Origin: Ruegeria atlantica
GTDB lineage: Bacteria > Pseudomonadota > Alphaproteobacteria > Rhodobacterales > Rhodobacteraceae
Length of the DNA stretch: 64,000 bases
Reading direction: 5' to 3'
NCBI RefSeq assembly: GCF_013032005.1
Contig: NZ_WQBE01000006.1
Location: 204,328 to 268,327, forward strand
Position numbers and translations under genes: made by a program. This document shows positions 1 to 7,539 of this stretch, in pieces. The notes below the pieces were generated by a model, which saw nothing but the letters and a program-made list of their open reading frames with translations, made no database searches and was not told the origin of the DNA. Each line of letters begins with the position of its first letter. Position 1 is the first letter of the stretch.

Positions 1-847
1 TGGCGGGGTTTTCGCCAACAAAGTAACTGCGATTGCGATTGACGCCTTCCACCCGAATATCCGCAACATCCCCGATAAAAAGTTTTGAGCCATCGGCAAA
101 ATTGCGCAGCGCAATGCCCTCAATCTCTTCGGGGGTGCGCTTTTCGGTGCCGGTACGGATGCGCGCATTGGCGCCCGTGACATCACCTGCGGGGCTGGCC
201 ATCGCTTCAGCGGCTATAGCCTGCGCAATCTCGGACAGGGTGATGTCATTGGCGATCAATTGCGCCGTTGGCACTTCGACCACCACGCGCGGCGCGGCAA
301 GGCCGCGAATCGTGGTGCGGGTCACGCCAGCGGCAAACAGGCGGTTGATCATCTCGTCGGTGAACTTGGCCAGTTGATCCGGGTCAACGGGGCCGGTCAC
401 GACCACATCCGTCACACGATCCCGCCATGCACCACGCCGGATCGAGGGTTCTTCGGCGTCATCAGGCAGGTTGGTCACACTGTCGACGGCAGTTCTGACC
501 TCATCTACGGCGCGCGACATGTCCCAGTTCGGCTCAAACTCCAGCCGGATATTGGCGCGTCCCTCGCGCGAGGTCGAAATCGCGCTGGCAACCCCTTCGA
601 CCGCCAGCAGAGCGGGTTCCAGCAGCTGGACGATGCCATTGTCCACATCCTCGGGGCCCGCACCTTCCCATTCGACTTTGACATCGACACGTTCAAGGAT
701 GACGTCCGGGAAGAATTGCGCCCGCATCGACGGGATCGCCGCCGCGCCCAGCACCAGCATCACCAGCAACAGCAGGTTGGCCACCGTCCGGTGGCGGGTG
801 AAGTAGCTGAGGATACCGCCCGCCGCGCCGGGGATGTCGCGCATCAT
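1..847 (-). CDS. RND efflux transporter, inner-membrane subunit (N-terminal part, cut by window edge)
   Basis: Open frame from an ATG at 847 (second ATG at 844) to the left edge, about 282 codons without a stop. The translation has a first membrane segment (about residues 20-40, rich in Leu/Val/Ala) followed by the RND porter-domain start: FFPDV, then EGAGPEDVDNGIVQLLEPAL and EGVASAISTSREG, as in AcrB/MdtB-type pumps. RND subunits export drugs, lipids or metals using the proton gradient, with a periplasmic adaptor and an outer-membrane channel. The adaptor gene lies immediately upstream with 5 bases between its stop and this start, and a GGAGGG ribosome site sits inside the adaptor's end. The substrate cannot be told. 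The rest of the gene lies outside the window. Confidence 0.9.
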   Translation of the reverse strand, partial: MMRDIPGAAGGILSYFTRHRTVANLLLLVMLVLGAAAIPSMRAQFFPDVILERVDVKVEWEGAGPEDVDNGIVQLLEPALLAVEGVASAISTSREGRANIRLEFEPNWDMSRAVDEVRTAVDSVTNLPDDAEEPSIRRGAWRDRVTDVVVTGPVDPDQLAKFTDEMINRLFAAGVTRTTIRGLAAPRVVVEVPTAQLIANDITLSEIAQAIAAEAMASPAGDVTGANARIRTGTEKRTPEEIEGIALRNFADGSKLFIGDVADIRVEGVNRNRSYFVGENPA

Positions 848-852
848 GGCGC

Positions 853-2307
853 TTACCCTCCTGCCCGGGTCTCGATGCTGCGCACCAATGAGGCCGGGAC
901 ACGGCTCTCGCTTAATTGTCCCAGAACACGAGCCTTGACGTCGTTCGGAATCTGATCGCTTGCCTCGACCCGCGCCACCAGTTGGGCGCGCTGTTCATCC
1001 GACAATTCAACCATGTCCGGTTCCGCCCCGGCATTGGCCTCGATCCGCAGTGGCCGCACCCGAACCCCGCCACCCAACAGCGGCGTCCGGCCAACAACAA
1101 CCTCGCGCCCGACCAGACCATCACCGCGCAACAACACCTCATCGCCCTGGCGACGGATCAGTTGCACAGGCAGCGCCTCGAGCCTGTCATCGGGGCCCAG
1201 CACCAGCACCGTGCCCGCCGCATCAAGAACCGATGATGGCAAACGCACCACATTGTCCAGCTGTTGTTCCTGTACTGTGACCGTAACGAAATCGCCGGGC
1301 TTGAAACCGGGCGCGTCGTCCAGACGGGCATAGATCAGACGGCCAGTCTGCCCTTCACCCGCTGATCCGCTGTCGCGGCTGATGCGCCCCGTGGCGATCA
1401 GATCGGTTCCTGTTACCTCAAGCGATACGGTCACCGGCGCCTCGATCAGATTACCCTGGGCATCCAATAGGCGCACAAACTGCGCAGTCGAGACACGGAA
1501 CGCGACCTCAAGCGCGTTGGGATCCACTAATTCCGCCAGTTTTTCATTCGCCGCAACCAACCGGCCCTCGACCAGGGTCACATCCGTCAGCGTCCCGGCA
1601 AACCGCGCGCGGACGGTCATGTCGTCCAGATCGCGTTCAGCGGCCTCAAGCGCGATACGGGCACGGGCCAACAACGTGGTTGCCTGATCGACGCGCGATT
1701 CCGCCTGCGCCAGTGCGATACGACGCGCCAGAACCGCCTGCTGTGCGGCCGCTTCGGCCAGTTCGGCCTCTTCTGCGGCGGCAGGCGTGCCCACCCCGCG
1801 GCTTTGCAAATCCTTCTGACGCTGCATGGCACGTCCACGCAAGGCCGCCTGCGCCTCGGCCGAGTTCAACTCATCCTGCGCCAAAAGCAGTGAGCGTTCG
1901 GCATCGCGTTCCTCGAACTGAGCGTCCAGCAGGTCGGACTTGGCGCGGTCCAGGGCCGATTGTGCGTCAGCCGGGTCCAGTTCGACCAGAACCTCGCCGG
2001 TGGTGACGACGCCGCCATCCTCAAAATCCTCAGCCAACGAGATCACGCGCCCGCCCAATGCGGCGCGCAGCTCCAGGCGGCGGCGGCTTTGCACCTCGCC
2101 AAAGGCTTCGAGATAGGGGGTTACCGTCTCTAACTCGGCCGGTTGCACGCTGACGGCAAAAATGCGTTCGCGGCCCTCGGGTGGCTCACTGTCGCGGTTC
2201 AGGGCCTCTTGCACCGCGCTGACAATCAGCTGTACCGCGACAAATACCAAGGCCAGCGTTAGAAACGCCAGAAAGACACCAACAAGGCTTTGCCTCAAAA
2301 ATCGCAT
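853..2307 (-). CDS. RND efflux periplasmic adaptor (membrane fusion protein)
   Basis: 484 residues. One N-terminal membrane anchor (about 9-30) is followed by the first lipoyl half (about 84-112), a long Ala/Glu/Arg-rich coiled-coil hairpin (about 115-230), the second lipoyl half (about 231-262) and beta-barrel/membrane-proximal domains. This is the HlyD/AcrA order. The protein would bridge the RND pump encoded just downstream and an outer-membrane factor. The acidic tail (after about residue 430) carries an extra helical segment (LSDEQRAQLVARVEA) beyond the usual adaptor end. No outer-membrane channel gene or regulator is beside it in the window, so the pump may use a shared TolC-like channel. 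Confidence 0.9.
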   Translation of the reverse strand: MRFLRQSLVGVFLAFLTLALVFVAVQLIVSAVQEALNRDSEPPEGRERIFAVSVQPAELETVTPYLEAFGEVQSRRRLELRAALGGRVISLAEDFEDGGVVTTGEVLVELDPADAQSALDRAKSDLLDAQFEERDAERSLLLAQDELNSAEAQAALRGRAMQRQKDLQSRGVGTPAAAEEAELAEAAAQQAVLARRIALAQAESRVDQATTLLARARIALEAAERDLDDMTVRARFAGTLTDVTLVEGRLVAANEKLAELVDPNALEVAFRVSTAQFVRLLDAQGNLIEAPVTVSLEVTGTDLIATGRISRDSGSAGEGQTGRLIYARLDDAPGFKPGDFVTVTVQEQQLDNVVRLPSSVLDAAGTVLVLGPDDRLEALPVQLIRRQGDEVLLRGDGLVGREVVVGRTPLLGGGVRVRPLRIEANAGAEPDMVELSDEQRAQLVARVEASDQIPNDVKARVLGQLSESRVPASLVRSIETRAGG

Positions 2308-2413
2308 CTATCACTTACCCCGGTCGCATCAGGCTACCATATGCAAAACGTAGCCGGGCACGGAAAAATGCCAAGCCACAAAGCGGTTACAATCAGTTAT
2401 ACGTGCAACCAGT

Positions 2414-2956
2414 CTACTTCCGTCGGAGATGTTCGTCCAATCTTGGCATTATTTCCACGAAATTGCAGGGACGATGCCGGTAATCGAACTGTTTTTCTAA
2501 AATACCGTCCCAGGCGTCCTTGCAGGCACCGGGGCTGCCGGGCAGTGCAAACAGATAAGTGCCCTCGGCCACACCACCCGTGGCGCGGGATTGCACCGCT
2601 GAAGTGCCGATCTTTTCCATCGAAATGAGGGTGAAAACAGTGCCGAATGCCTCAATTTCCTTTTCATAGACGTCCCGGTGCGCCTCAACTGTCACATCGC
2701 GGCCAGTCAAACCGGTGCCACCGGTCGAGATCACCACGTCAATGTCCGGGTCACCGGCCCACAGCCGCAACTGCGCCGCGATCTCACCGCGCTCATCGCG
2801 GATGATCTTGCGGTCGGCCACCGAATGACCCGCGCGTTCGATCCGGTCGACCAATGTCTGACCTGAGCGGTCATCGTCTAGCGATCGCGTATCCGAGACG
2901 GTCAGAACGGCGATCCGAACCGGAATGAATTCCATGCTTTCGTCGATGCGTGACAT
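2414..2956 (-). CDS. moaB: molybdenum cofactor biosynthesis protein B
   Basis: 180 residues, the usual MoaB/Mog-fold size. The signature STGGTG (77-82) followed by LTGRDVT, and a later LPGSPGAC, are the molybdopterin-binding motifs of the MoaB/MogA family, which adenylates molybdopterin before metal insertion. The start at 2956 gives a standard N-terminus (IPVRIAVLTVSDTRS). It stands 6 bases downstream of the LysE-type gene's stop and is probably the last gene of the leftward unit that begins with the uracil-DNA glycosylase. The other Moco genes in the window (moaD, moaE) lie 35 kb away. Confidence 0.93.
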   Translation of the reverse strand: MSRIDESMEFIPVRIAVLTVSDTRSLDDDRSGQTLVDRIERAGHSVADRKIIRDERGEIAAQLRLWAGDPDIDVVISTGGTGLTGRDVTVEAHRDVYEKEIEAFGTVFTLISMEKIGTSAVQSRATGGVAEGTYLFALPGSPGACKDAWDGILEKQFDYRHRPCNFVEIMPRLDEHLRRK

Positions 2957-2962
2957 GTGGTG

Positions 2963-3583
2963 TCAGGCCCTTTCCATGATGGCAAGCCGGATGGCGAGGG
3001 CAGCGAAAATTCCCCCGGTCACCCAGCCCATAATACGTGAGGCGCGTGGATTGGAGATCAGAACCTTCCCCACGCCCCCGGCAAATACGCCCACCAGCCC
3101 ATTTACCACAAACCCGCCCAGCGCGATGATGACGCCCAAAATCAGGAATTGGGGCAGGATCGGCCCTATGGCGGGATTCACGAATTGCGGGATAAAGGCC
3201 AAAACGAACAGGATGACCTTGGGATTGGTCAGGTTCACCACCAACCCGTCGCGAAAGGCGTGGCTTGTGGGCTTTGCAGGCGCATCGGCGGACACCGCCC
3301 CGTTCCGGATCGCGCCCCATGCCAAATACAGCAGATAAGCCACCCCCATCCAGCGGATTACATCGAACAGCCATGGCATCGTCGCTACAGCGGCCCCCAA
3401 CCCAAGCCCCGCTACAAAAACATGAACCATCGATCCGAGGGAAATTCCCGCACTTGCAGCGAAAGCCGGTTTGGCACCTGACCGCAAACCTTGCCCAAAG
3501 CAAAACAACATGTCTGCGCCGGGGGTGAAGTTCAGTGCCAAAGCTGCCGGAATAAACGCCAGCAGCGTGACCATTTCTATCAT
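2963..3583 (-). CDS. LysE/RhtB-family amino-acid exporter
   Basis: 206 residues, almost entirely hydrophobic with about six membrane segments. The N-terminal motif NFTPGADML (18-26) followed by GLRSGAKPA and a Gly-rich helix matches the LysE/RhtB translocators, which export amino acids or homoserine lactone-like compounds across the inner membrane. The substrate cannot be assigned from sequence. Its ATG overlaps the stop of the phosphoesterase gene by 4 bases, so the two are translationally coupled. Confidence 0.88.
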   Translation of the reverse strand: MIEMVTLLAFIPAALALNFTPGADMLFCFGQGLRSGAKPAFAASAGISLGSMVHVFVAGLGLGAAVATMPWLFDVIRWMGVAYLLYLAWGAIRNGAVSADAPAKPTSHAFRDGLVVNLTNPKVILFVLAFIPQFVNPAIGPILPQFLILGVIIALGGFVVNGLVGVFAGGVGKVLISNPRASRIMGWVTGGIFAALAIRLAIMERA

Positions 3584-4182
3584 AAGGTGACCTCAAACCA
3601 GTTTACTGTGGGGCCCAGGTTGGCGATCTGCGTGCGGCCTAGGTTGCCGCGATAGCCCCAGCTGTCATGGATGTGTCCACACAGCGCAAGTTGCGGCTGC
3701 AAGCGTTCCACTGCGTCGCGCACGGCCACGGACCCCACCGCATCACCCTGCGACGTGACATCGCCGTACCCTTTCGGCGGGGAATGCGCGATCAGGATAT
3801 CCGCCGCGTCACAACGGTCCAGCAATTCAGCGGCCTCGGCATCGGTCAGGTCACAGGACCAGTCGCCAAAAGGTGTAACCGGCACGCCATACCCCAGCCC
3901 GAAAAGCCGCAGGCCATCCAATGTCATGCCGGTGCCGTGCAGCACATGGTCACCTTCCGGCGCGGCCTCGACCAGTTCCTGCGCGCTTTCGGCATTGCCG
4001 GGCACCATCACGAACGGTGCGGTGATGCCGGACAGCATCGCCATCGCCTGGTCCAACCCCTGTCGCGCATTGCAGAAATCCCCAGCCCCGATCACCAGAT
4101 CGGCCTCGGCGCTGGCCGCGACGACCTCGGCCGCGCGGTTGCGTGCCATATGCAGGTCGGAAAAGGCAAGAATGCGCATCAC
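3580..4182 (-). CDS. calcineurin-like metallophosphoesterase
   Basis: 200 residues with the metallophosphoesterase motifs in order: D9-x-H11, G34-D35, GNAE (62-65, in place of the common GNHD/GNHE), H133 in AHSPPKGYGD and GHIH (169-172). These residues bind a two-metal centre that hydrolyses phosphoester bonds. The Asn of GNxE is kept but the usual His is Ala, so activity may be altered. The gene overlaps the uracil-DNA glycosylase stop by 4 bases upstream and the LysE-type start by 4 bases downstream. The substrate is unknown. Confidence 0.85.
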   Translation of the reverse strand: MMRILAFSDLHMARNRAAEVVAASAEADLVIGAGDFCNARQGLDQAMAMLSGITAPFVMVPGNAESAQELVEAAPEGDHVLHGTGMTLDGLRLFGLGYGVPVTPFGDWSCDLTDAEAAELLDRCDAADILIAHSPPKGYGDVTSQGDAVGSVAVRDAVERLQPQLALCGHIHDSWGYRGNLGRTQIANLGPTVNWFEVTL

Positions 4183-4943
4183 TTGCCCTCCAGCCGGGCT
4201 TTCAGCTCTAGCAGATCAGCCCAGGCCTGCCGCTTCATCTGTGGTTGGCGCAGCAGGTAGGCGGGGTGGAACATCGGGATGACCGGCAGGTTCAGCGCCT
4301 GTGCCCATTGCCCGCGCAACCGGGTGATACCGCGCTTGCCCAGCACCGCCTGACAGCTGATATTGCCCATAATCACCAGAACCTCGGGCTTGGCCAGCGC
4401 CACATGCCGTTCCAGAAACGGTTTCATCATCCCGATCTCTTCGGGTTTCGGGTCGCGATTCTGCGGCGGGCGCCAGGGCAGGACGTTGGTGATATAGGCA
4501 TTCTGGGTGCGATCCAGATCAATCGCCGCCAGCATCCGGTCCAGTAATTGCCCCGCGCGGCCGACAAAGGGCTTGCCTTCACGGTCCTCTTCACGGCCCG
4601 GCGCTTCGCCGATGATCATGACCCGTGCGCCCGGCGTGCCATCTGCAAAGACCAACTGCCGCGCCCCACGTTTCAGCTCGCAATGCTCAAACGTATCCAT
4701 CGCCGAACGCAATTGTTCCAGCGACCCAGCACCTTGGGCTGCCGCTTTCGCCACGGCAACTGGATCTACCTTCTTGGGTTTTCCCGGGGCAGTCTGGGCC
4801 ACGGCGGGCTTTTTGGCTTTGGGCGCAGTGTCAGGCAACGCAAAACGGTCAACCGGCGCATCGCCGATTGCGTCCGTTGCACCCAGTTCGATCTGCCACT
4901 CCAGCAGAGCCCGGGCCGTATGATAGTCCAAAGCCGATTCCAT
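4179..4943 (-). CDS. uracil-DNA glycosylase, family 4-like but lacking most Fe-S cysteines
   Basis: 254 residues from the ATG at 4943 (MESALDYHTARALLEWQ). The frame stays open to 5213, with ATGs at 5018 and 5030, but the shorter form leaves room for divergent promoters and matches the family's usual N-terminus as I recall it. The residues GEAPG (112-116) and HPAYLLR (226-232) are the catalytic motifs of family 4 uracil-DNA glycosylases, which remove uracil from DNA. Of the four cysteines that bind the Fe-S cluster only Cys88 is in place. The partner of the first pair is Phe, and the second pair aligns with Trp157 and with Met/Lys at 172-174. A Pro/Lys/Ala linker separates the N-terminal helix region from the catalytic domain. 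It begins the leftward unit UDG-phosphoesterase-exporter-moaB. Confidence 0.87.
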   Translation of the reverse strand: MESALDYHTARALLEWQIELGATDAIGDAPVDRFALPDTAPKAKKPAVAQTAPGKPKKVDPVAVAKAAAQGAGSLEQLRSAMDTFEHCELKRGARQLVFADGTPGARVMIIGEAPGREEDREGKPFVGRAGQLLDRMLAAIDLDRTQNAYITNVLPWRPPQNRDPKPEEIGMMKPFLERHVALAKPEVLVIMGNISCQAVLGKRGITRLRGQWAQALNLPVIPMFHPAYLLRQPQMKRQAWADLLELKARLEGK

Positions 4944-5016
4944 ACCCTTCAATCTAACCAGCTTTTGAACGAGGGAAAGCGAATAGGCCTTGATCGGGCG
5001 GTCGGTCGCACCGACC

Positions 5017-5658
5017 ATGAGAGTATTCATGTTGGTTCTATTGCGATTCCTTATGATTACTTTGCTGCTGACCACCCTCAGCGGCCCTGCTTTTGCGCAG
5101 CTTTTCGACCGCAACGGCCAATGCCGCCCCGGCCAGTTCCAATGCGGCACAAGGTGCTGTTCGGGCGGACAGAGATGCAGCTTTGATGGCCATTGCATTC
5201 CTCTGGGTGGCACCTATTGCGGGGGCGGGCGCACCTGCGGCCCGTTTGAGCGCTGCGTTGCGGGGGGCACGCGATGCGCGCCTGCGGGGGCGAACAGTTG
5301 TACTTCGCGCGCGGATTGCCCGGGCGGCTCGATCTGCAATGCGCGCCGCGAATGTGAACGCATCACGCCCGATTTTGACCCCAACACAGCAATCGAAGGC
5401 CTGCCAACCGTGTGCGATGATGGCCTGACTTGCGGTGCGGGATCGTCCTGTCTGCCGGGCGGCGGATGCTCGCGCCCCGGATGGTTTTTGTGCGAGGAAA
5501 CCGGCTCGCAATGCCGCCCTGGGTTCAAGTGTTCCGAACATCAGGGATGCGTGCCGATAAAGGCCATCGACTGCGGCTATGGCAAATGGTGTAAACCCGG
5601 CGAACAATGCCTGCCCGAGGGTGGATGCGAGAAACTGCCCGAAGGAACCGATCCTTAG
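5017..5658 (+). CDS. secreted cysteine-rich protein
   Basis: 213 residues from the ATG at 5017, or 209 from the ATG at 5029, which has a better ribosome site (GAGAG). A clear signal peptide (MLVLLRFLMITLLLTTLSG, cleavage after AFA) precedes a mature part with 26 cysteines in roughly 185 residues. They occur as short Gly-rich units of the type C-x(4-6)-C-x(5)-C, with recurring pieces such as GGxC, PGxxC and LPEGGC. The even number suggests full disulphide pairing in the periplasm or outside the cell. It resembles EGF-like or Dickkopf-like cysteine-rich bacterial proteins, but I do not recognise a named family. It is divergent from the uracil-DNA glycosylase and precedes pyrB by 59 bases. Confidence 0.8.
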   Translation: MRVFMLVLLRFLMITLLLTTLSGPAFAQLFDRNGQCRPGQFQCGTRCCSGGQRCSFDGHCIPLGGTYCGGGRTCGPFERCVAGGTRCAPAGANSCTSRADCPGGSICNARRECERITPDFDPNTAIEGLPTVCDDGLTCGAGSSCLPGGGCSRPGWFLCEETGSQCRPGFKCSEHQGCVPIKAIDCGYGKWCKPGEQCLPEGGCEKLPEGTDP

Positions 5659-5717
5659 GTTGCCTAGGCGCGCGGACCTTCCTATAAGCGGCCCGATTGT
5701 CAGACAGGAGCCCGCCC

Positions 5718-6653
5718 ATGCGTTTCGCCCATCGTCACCTTCTTGGCATCGAGCATCTGTCGCAATCCGATATCACCGCTATTCTTGATCTGGCCGAGAC
5801 ATATGTCGACCTGAACCGGCAATCGACTAAGCATTCCGACGTTTTGTCGGGGCTGACGCAGATCAACATGTTCTTCGAAAACTCGACCCGCACGCAGGCC
5901 AGCTTTGAACTGGCGGGCAAGCGGCTGGGCGCGGATGTGATGAACATGGCGATGCAGGCCAGTTCGATCAAAAAGGGCGAGACCCTGATCGACACCGCCA
6001 TGACGCTGAACGCGATGCATCCCGATCTGCTGGTGGTGCGGCATCCGCATTCCGGCGCCGTCGATCTGCTGGCGCAAAAGGTCAACTGTGCGGTGTTGAA
6101 TGCGGGCGATGGCAAGCATGAACACCCGACACAGGCCTTGCTGGACGCGTTGACGATCCGTCGCGCCAAGGGCCGTCTGCACCGGCTGAACATCGCCATT
6201 TGCGGCGATGTCGCCCATTCCCGCGTGGCACGGTCGAACCTGATCCTGCTGGGCAAGATGGAAAACCGCATCCGTCTGATCGGCCCGCCCACTTTGGTGC
6301 CCGACCACTTTGCCGAATTTGGTGCCGAGATCTATGACGACATGAATGAGGGCCTTAGGGACGTTGATGTTGTCATGATGCTGCGCCTTCAAAAGGAACG
6401 GATGGATGGCGGCTTTATTCCGTCCGAGCGTGAGTATTACCACCGCTATGGGCTGGACGCCGCCAAGCTGGCGCTGGCCAAATCCGACGCCATCGTCATG
6501 CATCCCGGTCCGATGAACCGTGGGGTCGAGATTGACGGGACCCTGGCCGACGACATCAACCGCTCGGTCATTCAGGAACAGGTTGAAATGGGGGTCGCCG
6601 TCCGCATGGCTGCGATGGAACTTTTGGCCCGCAACCTGCGCGAGGTGGCATGA
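5718..6653 (+). CDS. pyrB: aspartate carbamoyltransferase catalytic subunit
   Basis: 311 residues. It makes carbamoyl-aspartate from carbamoyl phosphate and aspartate, the committed step of pyrimidine synthesis. The carbamoyl-phosphate loop is STRT (56-59). The SSIKKGE loop (82-88) supplies the active-site Lys of the neighbouring subunit, HPTQALLD lies at 136-143, and [11 protein letters not shown] is near the C-terminus. The start at 5718 is set by AGGAG at 5707-5710; an upstream in-frame start at 5697 would add an unsupported heptapeptide. No pyrI is present. The dihydroorotase-like gene three genes downstream has lost catalytic residues, which points to a class A holoenzyme (PyrB plus pseudo-dihydroorotase) as in Pseudomonas. 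The stop overlaps the next start by 4 bases. Confidence 0.97.
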   Translation: MRFAHRHLLGIEHLSQSDITAILDLAETYVDLNRQSTKHSDVLSGLTQINMFFENSTRTQASFELAGKRLGADVMNMAMQASSIKKGETLIDTAMTLNAMHPDLLVVRHPHSGAVDLLAQKVNCAVLNAGDGKHEHPTQALLDALTIRRAKGRLHRLNIAICGDVAHSRVARSNLILLGKMENRIRLIGPPTLVPDHFAEFGAEIYDDMNEGLRDVDVVMMLRLQKERMDGGFIPSEREYYHRYGLDAAKLALAKSDAIVMHPGPMNRGVEIDGTLADDINRSVIQEQVEMGVAVRMAAMELLARNLREVA

Positions 6654-7168
6654 GCGATCTGACCGTTGCCCCCCATGAACGCGGCGTGATCCGCCTGTTC
6701 ACGCTGAACATGCGCCCGGAAGAGGCCAAATTTCTGCGTGAACCCGGTGCCGCCGATCAAATTCTGGGCGTCGCGGGGCTGGACCCTGAACAGATCGACG
6801 TCTTTGCGGTCTCAGACCTCGAGGACCTGGGGCTCTATGGCTATCTGAACGAGGGCTGCGGCGTGTCCGCCGATCAGTTGGATCGCACAGCGCTTGAAGC
6901 CATAACGGGTTGGGTCATGGTGGTCCGCAGCGCTGCCTTTGGCGGTCGCGCAGCCACTCTGATCCCCGACAAACGGCTGCGCCTGATCGGGCTGTTCACC
7001 GAAGAGGCCACCAACTGGACCGGCGGTCCGATCGAAACCGAAAGCGCAAAACCGTTCTCGGCCCCTCAACCTGCGTCCCAAAACGACCAGCCCCGCCGCA
7101 TCGGTTCTGCCGTTCTGGCATTAGTGATCCTTTTGGCCGTCGGAGGCATCCTGTGGCTGATCCTGTGA
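6650..7168 (+). CDS. conserved tail-anchored protein of the pyr operon
   Basis: 172 residues of unknown function. It has a soluble N-terminal domain (about 1-125) with no motif I recognise, a Pro/Gln-rich linker and one C-terminal membrane segment (about 150-171) ending at the last residue, the layout of a tail-anchored protein facing the cytoplasm. Its ATG overlaps the pyrB stop and its end overlaps the next gene's GTG, so it is translated as part of the pyrB operon. It may attach or tune the carbamoyltransferase complex at the membrane, but that is only inferred from position. Confidence 0.8.
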   Translation: MSDLTVAPHERGVIRLFTLNMRPEEAKFLREPGAADQILGVAGLDPEQIDVFAVSDLEDLGLYGYLNEGCGVSADQLDRTALEAITGWVMVVRSAAFGGRAATLIPDKRLRLIGLFTEEATNWTGGPIETESAKPFSAPQPASQNDQPRRIGSAVLALVILLAVGGILWLIL

Positions 7169-7539
7169 CCTTCTCGCCCGACAGAGGCACTTATATTCGC
7201 ACCAACGCATGGCTGGCCGCCGTGGCCATGGCGGGTGCGATGATTGTGCTTTGGCTGATCGGAAACCCCTATCCCTGGACCGGCGCGCCTGCCGGTCTGG
7301 CCGCCGTCGGCATCCGGGCATGGTACATGGCCTCGGAAGAACTGGTCGCCACCTGGACGATGACGGACACCACCCTCACCGGCCCCGGCCCGCGCAAGGT
7401 GGCCCTGAACCAAATCAAGGCGGTCAACACCATGGGCAGTTTTGTCCAGATCGTCACCAAGGGCGGCGACAAGCACCTGATCAAATATCAGGCGGATTCC
7501 GCCGCCACCAAAGCCGCAATCGAAAGGGCACTGGCATGA
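7153..7539 (+). CDS. small membrane protein with a PH-like C-terminal domain
   Basis: 128 residues from the GTG at 7153, which has GGAGG 6 bases upstream and starts inside the end of the previous gene. Two hydrophobic segments (about 15-35 and 42-58) are followed by a short beta-rich domain (TWTMTDTTLTG, then KVALNQIKAVNT, then KHLIKYQAD) typical of bacterial PH-like domains. Function unknown. It lies between pyrB and the dihydroorotase-like gene and overlaps the latter's ATG by 4 bases. The longer open frame starting at 6910 runs through the previous gene and was not used. Confidence 0.72.
   Translation: MADPVTFSPDRGTYIRTNAWLAAVAMAGAMIVLWLIGNPYPWTGAPAGLAAVGIRAWYMASEELVATWTMTDTTLTGPGPRKVALNQIKAVNTMGSFVQIVTKGGDKHLIKYQADSAATKAAIERALA

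Noticed and set aside
4944..5213. N-terminal extension of the uracil-DNA glycosylase frame
   Set aside because: It would overlap the signal-peptide region of the cysteine-rich gene and leave no room for promoters; the core family begins at the ATG 4943.
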